From Acidisoma sp. L85 (lineage in GTDB: Bacteria > Pseudomonadota > Alphaproteobacteria > Acetobacterales > Acetobacteraceae): a DNA stretch of 50,067 nucleotides. The DNA is taken from assembly GCF_009765865.1 (NCBI RefSeq), contig NZ_LMUQ01000061.1:1-50067 (forward strand). The letters run 5' to 3'. This document shows, in pieces, positions 43,174 to 50,067 of this stretch (positions within the stretch are counted from its first letter, which is position 1; each line of letters starts with the position of its first letter). Under the pieces are notes generated by a model that was not told where the DNA came from, did no database searches, and was given only the letters and a program-made list of their open reading frames with translations. The position numbers were made by a program, and so were the translations under genes.

Positions 43174-43391
43174 AGAGCGGTGTTTTCCGCTAATTGGAGC
43201 GCCGGGAGCTACGAACTCTCATCCTTTGTGACACGTTCGACGACGATCGCGTGATGCCAAGGTCCCATGGCAGCGCTTGTGCAACTGGCGGCGCGCTGTC
43301 TAGAAGGCTTCATGCCTTTCGCTGCCTCCCGGATTCTCAAACGCGCACATGGCTGGCCGATGCGGTGGTGCGCCACTAACGGAACGATAGC

Positions 43392-44993
43392 GTGAGCGGC
43401 TCGGACCCCAGGCGATGGCTACGTGACGCCCGGCGGGCCATGGCGCGCCTGCCCAGCCTGCGTCTCACCCGCGTGCCGGATGCGCCGACTTTACCGGTGC
43501 GGGACCTTTGGCCGGGTGACCCGACCCAGGGCGCGCGACTGCTGAAAGGCGAACTTGTCGTCGGCAACTCGGTGCGAGCGTTGCAGCCCGGCGGCTGGGG
43601 CGACTCCAGCGGTTCCCCGGTACTGCGCGCAGCGGCGCATTCCTTCACGTGGCTGCGGGATCTCAGGGCGCTCGGGACCGATGCAGCGCGCCAGCGCGCC
43701 CGCACGCTCGTTTCCGAATGGATCGCGACGCCGCAGCATGATCCCGTCGCCATACGGCCGGATGTGGTGGGCGCGCGGATTGCCGCCTGGCTCGGCCATT
43801 ACGATTTCTTTGCCGCGAGCGCCGAGGACGCTTTTCGCCAGAAGCTCATGGCGCGGCTGGTGGGAGACGCCCGTGCGCTCTCCGCCGCCATGCCGGTCGA
43901 GGAGAATGAGGCGCGCGGCTTGACCGCCATCAAGGGGCTGGTCGCGGCGGCGGTTGCCTTGCCCGATCAAGGCTCTTTCCTTAGCCGCGCCCTGCGCTTC
44001 CTGCCTCAGGAACTCACGCGGCAGATTCTACCCGACGGCAGCCATATCGAGCGCAGCCCGGCGACCAATCTCTCCGCCCTGCAGGATCTCACCGAGATCC
44101 GTGCGCTGTTGCAAGCCGCCCAGGCGACGCCGCCACCGGCGCTCGGCCCTTCGATCGAGCGGCTTGCCGCCGCACTTCGCGTGTTGCGGCACGGTGATGG
44201 CGGACTCGCTTTGTTTAATGGAGCGCGGGAGGAGACCTCCAGCCTCGTCGATCTCGCGCTCACTCAGGCGGGACGCGCAGGCAGGGCTCCGACGCAATTG
44301 GTGGATGGCGGTTTCCACCGGCTGCAGGCCGGACGCAGCGTGCTGCTGATGGATACGGGCGCGCCGCCGCCGACTGGCTTCGACCGCAATGCCCATGCCG
44401 GCACGCTCGCCTTCGAATTGTCGATCGGCCGCGACCGCCTGGTGGTCAATTGCGGCTCTGCGCCCGCCGCGATGTCCGAATGGCGGGACGCCTTGCGCGC
44501 GACCGCCGCGCATTCCACCCTGATCATCGACGACACCAGCTCCTCCGAGCTGAAGCCCGAGGGGCTCGGCCGGCGCCCGGAACAGGTCGAGGTGCAGCGC
44601 CAGGAGGCGAGCGGCGCGCATTGGCTCGAAGCAAGCCATGACGGCTGGTTGAAGACCTTCGGCGCCCTCCACCGCCGCCGCCTCTATGTTGCGGCAAGCG
44701 GCGAGGATATCCGCGGCGAGGACGCCGTGGAATCGGCGACACCGCAGAGCTTCGCGGTCCGCTTTCATCTGCATCCCAATGTCCAGGCGACGCTGCAGCC
44801 CGATGGCGAGGGCGTGACGCTGCGGCTGGCCGGGGGCGCGAGCTGGCGTTTCAGGGCCGACGGCGCCCGCATCGGGATCGAGGAAAGCGTCTATATGGGC
44901 GGCAGCGAGCCCCGCCGCGCCGAGCAGATTGTCCTGACCTCCGAGGCCGAGGGGCCGCAGCAGGTCAAATGGGCAATCACCAAGCTGGGCTAG
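43392..44993 (+). CDS. Heparinase II/III family protein
   Basis: A 533-residue protein with an alpha-helical first half (RIAAWLGHYDFFAA, LPQELTRQILPDGSHIERSP) and a beta-rich C-terminal half (DTGAPPPTGFDRNAHAGTLAFE, RATAAHSTLIIDD), matching the heparinase II/III family of polysaccharide lyases. Members are common in alphaproteobacteria near purH, where their substrate is unknown; heparin is unlikely. No signal peptide is evident. GTG 43392 is the likely start. A glycosyltransferase gene follows, so a role in an exopolysaccharide or cell-envelope glycan is plausible. Confidence 0.85.
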   Translation: MSGSDPRRWLRDARRAMARLPSLRLTRVPDAPTLPVRDLWPGDPTQGARLLKGELVVGNSVRALQPGGWGDSSGSPVLRAAAHSFTWLRDLRALGTDAARQRARTLVSEWIATPQHDPVAIRPDVVGARIAAWLGHYDFFAASAEDAFRQKLMARLVGDARALSAAMPVEENEARGLTAIKGLVAAAVALPDQGSFLSRALRFLPQELTRQILPDGSHIERSPATNLSALQDLTEIRALLQAAQATPPPALGPSIERLAAALRVLRHGDGGLALFNGAREETSSLVDLALTQAGRAGRAPTQLVDGGFHRLQAGRSVLLMDTGAPPPTGFDRNAHAGTLAFELSIGRDRLVVNCGSAPAAMSEWRDALRATAAHSTLIIDDTSSSELKPEGLGRRPEQVEVQRQEASGAHWLEASHDGWLKTFGALHRRRLYVAASGEDIRGEDAVESATPQSFAVRFHLHPNVQATLQPDGEGVTLRLAGGASWRFRADGARIGIEESVYMGGSEPRRAEQIVLTSEAEGPQQVKWAITKLG

Positions 44994-45051
44994 CGTCCTA
45001 GCCGGAGCGTGTTCGCTGGGTGGCGAGATAGGCCGCCGGGCCGAGAGCCGC

Positions 45052-46179
45052 ATGAAGATCATCGAACTTACCAACACCGATTTCGCCATGCGGCACTTCC
45101 TCGCGCCGCTCCTGCGCGAGGGCCGGGCGCGAGGTCATGAGATGGTGGGCGCCACAACGGAGGGCGCGCTACTGAGCCCGCTGCGGCAGGAGGGCTTTCG
45201 TGTCCTGCCGCTGCCGCTTTACCGCGATCTTTCGCCGCGCAACCAATGGGCTGCTTTCGTGGCACTCCGTGACCTGTTCCGGGCCGAGCGGCCCGATCTG
45301 GTCCATGCGCATATGCCCATCAGCGGCTTCCTCGGCCGCATGGCGGCCCGCGCCGCCGGGGTGCCGCGCATCGCCTATACCTGCCACGGTTTCCTCTTCA
45401 ACCAGCCGGGCTCCCTGCTGCGGCGCGGCGCGGCGCTCGCCATGGAAGAGGTAGCCGGGCGTGTCACGGACCTCTTCCTCACCGTTTCGGCCGAGGAGGC
45501 GCGGGATGCGCGACGCCTCGGCATAGCGCGGCACCCGATCGCCATCGGCAATGGCCGCGACCCCACCGTCTTTCGTCCGGACCCTGAAGCTCGCGCTGCG
45601 TTTCGGGCAAGTTTCGGCGTGCCGAAAGATCGCGTTGTTGTCGTCATCGTCTCCCGCCTCGTGCGTCACAAAGGCCACCCAGAGCTTCTCGCAGCGATGG
45701 AGCAGGTCCCGGGCACCGAGCTCTGGGTTGTCGGTGACCGGCTGCCCTCGGACCATGGCGCCGAGATTGAAACCGCATTCGCCACAAGCTCGCTCGGAGA
45801 CCGCTTGCGCCGTCTTGGCTATCGCGAGGACACGGCGGCGGTTTTGGCGGCGGCCGACATCTTTGCTTTGCCGAGCCATTTCGAAGGCCTGCCTATGTCG
45901 GTCATCGAGGCGATGATGAGCGGCTTGCCCGTGGTCGGGACCGATATTCGCGGACCACGCGAACAGATTGTCGATGGCGAAACGGGCTTCCTGGTGCCGC
46001 GACGCAGTGTGCCATCCCTTGCCGCCGCGCTGAAGCGACTCGCGGCCGATGCCGGACTTCGCGCCAAGATGGGTGCCGCCGGCCGCAGCCGCGCCTGCGC
46101 GCTGTTCGACGAGAGGCGCATCGTGCGTCGCACGTTGGACCTGCTGACGGGCGAAGAGTCACCGAGCGCGCGCGAATAG
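45052..46179 (+). CDS. Glycosyltransferase family 4 protein
   Basis: A 375-residue GT-B glycosyltransferase of family 4. The N-terminal acceptor domain has LVHAHMPISGFLGRMAARAAGV and the C-terminal donor domain has VSRLVRHKGHPELLAAM and the ExxxxxxxE-type motif in FEGLPMSVIEAMMSGLPVV, followed by GPREQIVDGETGFLV. It transfers a nucleotide-activated sugar to an unknown acceptor on the cytoplasmic face. It follows the heparinase-like gene by 58 bp and converges on the next gene with only 5 bp between. Confidence 0.9.
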   Translation: MKIIELTNTDFAMRHFLAPLLREGRARGHEMVGATTEGALLSPLRQEGFRVLPLPLYRDLSPRNQWAAFVALRDLFRAERPDLVHAHMPISGFLGRMAARAAGVPRIAYTCHGFLFNQPGSLLRRGAALAMEEVAGRVTDLFLTVSAEEARDARRLGIARHPIAIGNGRDPTVFRPDPEARAAFRASFGVPKDRVVVVIVSRLVRHKGHPELLAAMEQVPGTELWVVGDRLPSDHGAEIETAFATSSLGDRLRRLGYREDTAAVLAAADIFALPSHFEGLPMSVIEAMMSGLPVVGTDIRGPREQIVDGETGFLVPRRSVPSLAAALKRLAADAGLRAKMGAAGRSRACALFDERRIVRRTLDLLTGEESPSARE

Positions 46180-46184
46180 TGCTC

Positions 46185-47063
46185 TCACGAGGGCATCCAA
46201 TCCTTCATTTCTCCCGCCAAGCGGTAGAAATTGACACGGCCGCAGGCAGGGCCAGACTTCGAGGACGGCGCGGGACCATGCTGCGCCGCTTCAGGGTCAA
46301 AGCTGCTGGCAAATGAAGCGGAGACGGCGTTGATGCCGTGACCGCCCTTGCCCGGCCCCCTTAAGAGAATGCCCTGCAACGGCAGAATCTGCTTAAGGCC
46401 GGCGACAACCAGCAGGTTGCGGCCGCCATCAATCTGTTGCCGCACCGTCTCGGCCATAGCGCGGTCAGCACCCTCCGAGCCGCCTTCCGGCGGGGAATCG
46501 ACGGGGATAATCGCCAGGCCATAAGCCCTAGCGAGCGCGCAGACGAGCGCCGCCATCTTCGATTGCGCCCGCGCGGGGCCAATTTGCTTGAGGTAACGCG
46601 CCGCGCCACCGGCCCGCGCCATGCCCTGCTCGACCTCCCGCATGCCGTGGCGCAACTCCTCGAGCTGGGTCGGGGTGATGGCGGCCAGCAGCGCGCGGTA
46701 GCCCTTGTCCCGGGCACTGCCAAACAAGGCGTCATAGAGCGGGAGGAGGCCGAGATTGCCGCTCGGAGCCGCGATCAGGATGGCGGAGGCAAGGCCCGGC
46801 CGGCTGAGGCGGGCCGCTGTAGTGAAGAGGTCCTTCGCGATTAGCGGGGCCTGGGCCGGCGAGCGATATACCCCAAGATGCGAAGCGCCTGCGGCGTTCG
46901 CGACTCCGGGCTCACCGGACGCGGACGACTTGCGAGGCTCATCTGGCTTGTCCGCTTTCGATGGCGTCCCTTTCTGCCGCATCGCCGCCCGCCAAGACGG
47001 AGATACGGTGGCGCCACCCGCGGACCGGGCGGATTGGGTTGCTTGGGGTAGGGCTGCATCCAT
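46185..47063 (-). CDS. Hypothetical protein
   Basis: A 292-residue protein I do not recognise. The first 60 residues are low-complexity, rich in Ser, Ala, Pro and Lys, and probably unstructured. The middle (about 75-245) looks folded, with alternating hydrophobic strands and helices such as SAILIAAPSGNLGLLPLYDAL and GRNLLVVAGLKQILPLQG, and a Gly-rich GPGKGGHG near 240. No signal peptide or membrane span is evident. ATG at 47063 has a strong GGAGGAA upstream, so it is a real gene. It diverges from purH across about 150 bp. Confidence 0.7.
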   Translation of the reverse strand: MDAALPQATQSARSAGGATVSPSWRAAMRQKGTPSKADKPDEPRKSSASGEPGVANAAGASHLGVYRSPAQAPLIAKDLFTTAARLSRPGLASAILIAAPSGNLGLLPLYDALFGSARDKGYRALLAAITPTQLEELRHGMREVEQGMARAGGAARYLKQIGPARAQSKMAALVCALARAYGLAIIPVDSPPEGGSEGADRAMAETVRQQIDGGRNLLVVAGLKQILPLQGILLRGPGKGGHGINAVSASFASSFDPEAAQHGPAPSSKSGPACGRVNFYRLAGEMKDWMPS

Positions 47064-47102
47064 GGCCGGTTCCTCCTGCGCTATAGCGCAATCCGTTACG
47101 AC

Positions 47103-47131
47103 TAGGCATCATTACCCTGGACTTCGATAAT
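47103..47131 (+). promoter_or_regulatory. Candidate purH promoter
   Basis: TAGGCA (47103-47108), a 17-base spacer and GATAAT (47126-47131) form a fair sigma-70-type promoter 87 bases before the purH ATG. The -10 region is AT-rich against high-GC surroundings. A leader of about 80 bases follows, in which no known riboswitch fold was recognised. Confidence 0.5.
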
Positions 47132-47217
47132 AAACTGTAACCAATTGGGCCGGTAGAGGCTGGACGAGGCGGGGACGCCGGCTCTATCTCGGCGCCACCT
47201 GCCGGAGCATTGCCCCC

Positions 47218-48786
47218 ATGAGCCTTATCCCCGTTCGCCGCGCCCTAATCTCGGTCTCCGACAAAACGGGGCTGCTGCCTCTCGCGGCGTCTCTCGCGGC
47301 CGTGGGGGCAGAGATCCTCTCGACCGGCGGCACCGCCCGCGCGCTGCGCGAGGCCGGCTTCGAGGTGACGGAAGTTTCCGACCACACCGGCTTCCCGGAG
47401 ATCCTGGATGGCCGCGTGAAAACGCTGGTGCCGCAAATCCATGGCGGATTGCTCGCGCGGCGAGACCTTCCCGAGCATATCGCGCAGATGGATCGCCACG
47501 GCATCGCGCCGATCGATCTGCTGGCGGTGAATCTCTACCCCTTTGAGGCGACGGTCGCCCGAAATGCCGATGCCGAGACCACGATCGAAAATATCGACAT
47601 CGGCGGTCCGGCTTTGATCCGTGCCGCGGCGAAAAACCATGACTTCGTGGTGGTTCTGACGGACCCCTCGCAATATGACCAAGTGCAGACGGCGCTCGCC
47701 GAGGGCGGTACCGAACTGAGCCTGCGGCGCGCCCTTGCCGCTGCTGCCTATGCGCGCACCGCGGCCTATGACGTTGCGATCGCCGCCTGGTTCGCGCGTG
47801 AGGCCGAAGAGACGGCGCCGGAGCGTTTCGCCATCGCCGGCCGGTTGCGCCAGCGGCTACGCTACGGCGAAAATCCCCACCAAACCGCAGCGTTCTACGT
47901 CACCGACCAGCGGCCCGGCGTCGCCACCGCGCGGCAGGTGCAGGGCAAGGAACTGTCCTACAACAACCTCAACGACACCGACGCGGCCTTCGAGTGCGTC
48001 GCGGAATTCGCTGAACCCACCGTGGTTATCGTCAAACACGCGAATCCCTGTGGAGTGGCTTCCGCCACCAGCATGGCGATTGCGTGGGATGCGGCATTGG
48101 CCTGCGATCCGGTGAGCGCTTTCGGCGGCATCGTGGCGTTGAACCGGCCGCTCGATGCCGCGACAGCCACAAGGATCGCGACAATCTTCACTGAGGTCAT
48201 CGTCGCGCCGGATGCGAGTGCCGAAGCGCAGACCGTCCTTGCCGCGAAGAAGAACCTGCGGCTGTTGCTGACCGGTGCGCTGCCTGATCCGGCGGCACCC
48301 GGCACCAGCTTCCGCTCGGTTTCGGGCGGTTTTCTGTTGCAGTCGCGCGATGCGGGCCGGGTTGCCCGCGCCGATCTGCGCGTGGTGACGAAACGTGCGC
48401 CCAGTGAGGCGGAGTTCCTCGACCTGCTCTTCGCCTTTCGGGTCGCGAAGCATGTGAAGTCGAATGCGATTATCTATGCGCGTGATCAAGCGACCGTCGG
48501 CATCGGCGCGGGTCAGATGAGCCGCGTCGATAGCGCCCGGATCGCCGCGTGGAAGGCAGCAGAGGCAGACAAGGCGGCGGGACGTGTGCGGCCCAGCACG
48601 CAGGGATCCGTCGCTGCCTCGGACGCGTTCTTTCCCTTCGCTGATGGGCTCGAAACGATCATTGCCGCGGGCGCCACGGCGGTCATTCAGCCCGGCGGCT
48701 CTATGCGGGACGAGGAAGTCATCGCAGCGGCCGATGCCGCCGGTATCGCGATGGTGCTGACGGGGATGCGCCACTTCCGGCATTGA
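47218..48786 (+). CDS. purH: Bifunctional AICAR transformylase / IMP cyclohydrolase
   Basis: PurH makes the last two steps to IMP in purine synthesis. The 522-residue protein has the N-terminal cyclohydrolase domain ([29 protein letters not shown]) and a C-terminal formyltransferase domain ([13 protein letters not shown], and the catalytic Lys-His in [11 protein letters not shown]), ending in TGMRHFRH. One oddity is that the usually conserved KTLHPKVHGG segment reads [10 protein letters not shown], with Val and Gln in place of His and Lys. Length and all other motifs are normal. Confidence 0.96.
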   Translation: MSLIPVRRALISVSDKTGLLPLAASLAAVGAEILSTGGTARALREAGFEVTEVSDHTGFPEILDGRVKTLVPQIHGGLLARRDLPEHIAQMDRHGIAPIDLLAVNLYPFEATVARNADAETTIENIDIGGPALIRAAAKNHDFVVVLTDPSQYDQVQTALAEGGTELSLRRALAAAAYARTAAYDVAIAAWFAREAEETAPERFAIAGRLRQRLRYGENPHQTAAFYVTDQRPGVATARQVQGKELSYNNLNDTDAAFECVAEFAEPTVVIVKHANPCGVASATSMAIAWDAALACDPVSAFGGIVALNRPLDAATATRIATIFTEVIVAPDASAEAQTVLAAKKNLRLLLTGALPDPAAPGTSFRSVSGGFLLQSRDAGRVARADLRVVTKRAPSEAEFLDLLFAFRVAKHVKSNAIIYARDQATVGIGAGQMSRVDSARIAAWKAAEADKAAGRVRPSTQGSVAASDAFFPFADGLETIIAAGATAVIQPGGSMRDEEVIAAADAAGIAMVLTGMRHFRH

Positions 48787-48834
48787 GCGGTTTCGGTGGA
48801 AGCGCTTCTTTCAGCCCACCCGCAAGGCCGGCTT

Positions 48835-49038
48835 CTACCTTGACGGCGGCTTCCGAGCTCCATTCAGCAACTGGCTCGCGAATTTTCGATTTCTCGGTGC
48901 AAATGGCGCCGGAGAAGCATCTCCGGATACAGCCAACTTTCGCGCGGCAAAGTCCAGCAACTCGCGAAACCGGACGTTCCCATCTGATCTCCTCACGACA
49001 AGCTTGGGGTGGCCTATGCGATCGATGGTTAAAGTCAT
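48835..49038 (-). CDS. Small hypothetical protein
   Basis: A possible 67-residue basic protein of unknown function, starting [17 protein letters not shown], with a helical centre ([14 protein letters not shown]). ATG at 49038 is preceded by GAGGA ten bases upstream, which favours it. An in-frame start at 49074 is less likely. It shows no recognised domain. It is short and could be a chance frame. Confidence 0.4.
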   Translation of the reverse strand: MTLTIDRIGHPKLVVRRSDGNVRFRELLDFAARKLAVSGDASPAPFAPRNRKFASQLLNGARKPPSR

Positions 49039-49142
49039 GCTGTCGCTGTCCTCGTTGGGATCCTGACGCCACATTTTGCGGCCGCGAGGATTGACGAGGC
49101 GTGATCACCGTTGCAGTTTGCGTATGATTTTCATGCGTCGGG

Positions 49143-49769
49143 TCAAGGCGATGGCGCAGCGGGGTTTTTCCGCGCCTCGTATTTCTCGGCTTCGTGGTTC
49201 ACGTCCCATGCACCGACAATCATCCAGAGATCGGCGTCGCTGGAAACGTCTCCGGGTCTGAGCCCCAGCGCCACCTTGAGCCTCGACAGCGCCTCCGGCT
49301 TGTTCAGGAAGAGATCCCGGGCCTGCTGCACGCTGAGCGTGGATAGATAGCTATCGGGCAACGCGTCGATGATTTTGAGAAGATCGTCGTCCGCGGGAGT
49401 TTCTCCTGGTTCGAGCTCCAGCACTGTTTTAAGGGCCACGAGCGCTTCCGGCTTATCCTTGAGGAGAATCTCGAGCGCCTTCTTGCCGATCGGGGACAAA
49501 AACTTGTCGGGAACGAGAGCCGAAGGCGCTGCCGGGATGGGCTCCCGCGCCGGGGCGGTGCGTCTCTGTCCCCCGCGTGCAATGAATCCGGGTCCCACGG
49601 GCGCACGAAGCCTATCCGAACGCCCTATCCCGTGGATGCCCGGCTTGTGAAAAGCCTCAGCCTTCCGCTGACTGACGATGTGCTGGAACTTGTTCTCGCC
49701 GTCGCTAACGGGAATGCCCGTCAAGGCGGCAGGACTGGCGTCCTTCGCGGTACCCACACCAAGTCTCAT
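49143..49769 (-). CDS. Hypothetical protein with a duplicated 40-residue motif
   Basis: A 208-residue protein I do not recognise. Its first 90 residues look unstructured. Residues 96-136 and 148-187 are two copies of one motif: an acidic/basic helix, KPEAL-xx-LK-xx-L-x-L-x-PG, then a D-DL-xx-I segment, with a period of about 51 residues. Each copy could be a helix-turn-helix pair. No signal peptide or membrane span is seen. ATG at 49769 has AAGGA eight bases upstream. The genes on both sides offer no functional clue. Confidence 0.6.
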   Translation of the reverse strand: MRLGVGTAKDASPAALTGIPVSDGENKFQHIVSQRKAEAFHKPGIHGIGRSDRLRAPVGPGFIARGGQRRTAPAREPIPAAPSALVPDKFLSPIGKKALEILLKDKPEALVALKTVLELEPGETPADDDLLKIIDALPDSYLSTLSVQQARDLFLNKPEALSRLKVALGLRPGDVSSDADLWMIVGAWDVNHEAEKYEARKNPAAPSP

Positions 49770-49875
49770 CAAATAGTTCCTTCGCGATTCCCTATCCCTT
49801 CATGTGAGCAAGCATGCGTTGACACGAAACTAACAAACCAAACCTAGCCCCGATCACGGTCGGACTTCCGCAAGC

Positions 49876-50067
49876 CTAAGCTCCCACCGCCTCGCCCGCG
49901 CCGATCCGCGCATGCTCGCGCAACTCCGCCTCGCCCACAGCGTCAAGCGCGTCGAGGAATGCGGCGGCGAAGCTGCCTGGTCCACTGGCGCGCGCTTCCG
50001 CCCGTTCGGAAGCGACCGCCATATGGGCATGCGCGGCGACAATGGCGGTGGACGGGTCGGGGGCCGC
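49876..50067 (-). CDS. thiM: Hydroxyethylthiazole kinase, C-terminal part (cut by window edge)
   Basis: The last 63 residues of a gene entering from the right edge, ending at a TAG (49878-49876). The segment has the form HAHMAVASERAEARASGPGSF followed by AAFLDALDAV, which matches the C-terminal helices of ThiM, with its gpGSF turn and final FLDAL helix. ThiM salvages the thiazole moiety of thiamine by phosphorylation. The catalytic N-terminal part is outside the window, so the call rests on this short match. Confidence 0.65.
   Translation of the reverse strand, partial: AAPDPSTAIVAAHAHMAVASERAEARASGPGSFAAAFLDALDAVGEAELREHARIGAGEAVGA

Noticed and set aside
43194-43379. A 61-residue plus-strand open frame between thpR and the heparinase-like gene
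   Set aside because: No ribosome site, biased composition and no similarity that I recognise. I looked for an rsmB remnant here and saw none.
47132-47217. A purine riboswitch in the purH leader
   Set aside because: The leader is short and I could not find the paired stems or conserved core of a purine riboswitch.
1-50067. CRISPR arrays, tRNA genes, insertion sequences or prophage
   Set aside because: No regularly spaced repeats, tRNA-like cloverleaf with CCA end region, transposase or phage structural gene was seen on either strand.

Overview
The window is high-GC, densely packed bacterial chromosome. The gene content (fabD-fabG-acpP-fabF-mltG block, heparinase II/III and purH neighbours, Liv- and Rbs-type importers, extragenic palindromes with a CGTCATGG core, frequent GTG/TTG starts) fits an alphaproteobacterium. 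Genus and family cannot be fixed from the sequence alone. No tRNA, rRNA, CRISPR array, insertion sequence or phage gene was seen.

Region 1 (1-14100) handles purine, pyrimidine and hydantoin nitrogen. Urate oxidase and a GNAT protein read rightward; OHCU decarboxylase (uraD) and 5-hydroxyisourate hydrolase (uraH, cut by the window edge) read leftward, so urate can be taken to allantoin. After an intergenic hairpin comes a long leftward gene train. In transcription order it holds a branched-chain-amino-acid-type importer (binding protein, LivH, a LivM-LivG fusion, LivF), pseudouridine-5'-phosphate glycosidase, a PfkB kinase, hpxX-hpxY-hpxZ-like genes, a dihydropyrimidinase/hydantoinase, a DUF3830 protein and an M20 amidohydrolase (allC/hyuC type). 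Two readings fit: urate-derived ureide breakdown, or pseudouridine to uracil followed by ring opening.

Region 2 (14280-22900) is one tightly overlapped leftward operon. It encodes an SfnB-type flavin oxidoreductase, an LLM-class FMN monooxygenase, a second SfnB-type protein, and then a complete ribose-type ABC importer. It looks like uptake plus oxidative attack on an organosulfur or similar compound. An AT-rich island precedes it.

Region 3 (23020-33470) is the most notable. It codes for D-apionate oxidoisomerase-like, 3-oxo-isoapionate kinase-like (DUF1537), RuBisCO-like, triose-phosphate-isomerase-like and RpiB-like proteins, a FadR-class GntR regulator, and a sugar importer whose ATPase is fused to a permease. 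These match the known D-apionate route through 3-oxo-isoapionate 4-phosphate to L-erythrulose 1-phosphate, D-erythrulose 4-phosphate and D-erythrose 4-phosphate. A near-identical 11-bp motif lies in both promoter regions of the cluster. The kinase appears to have a leaderless mRNA.

Region 4 (33500-50067) is mostly housekeeping: fatty acid synthesis (fabD, fabG, acpP, fabF), mltG, a small secreted protein, the ybbA/ybbP exporter divergent from the tesA esterase, thpR, a heparinase II/III protein, a GT4 glycosyltransferase, purH, three unrecognised proteins (one with an internal duplication), and the C-terminus of thiM at the right edge.
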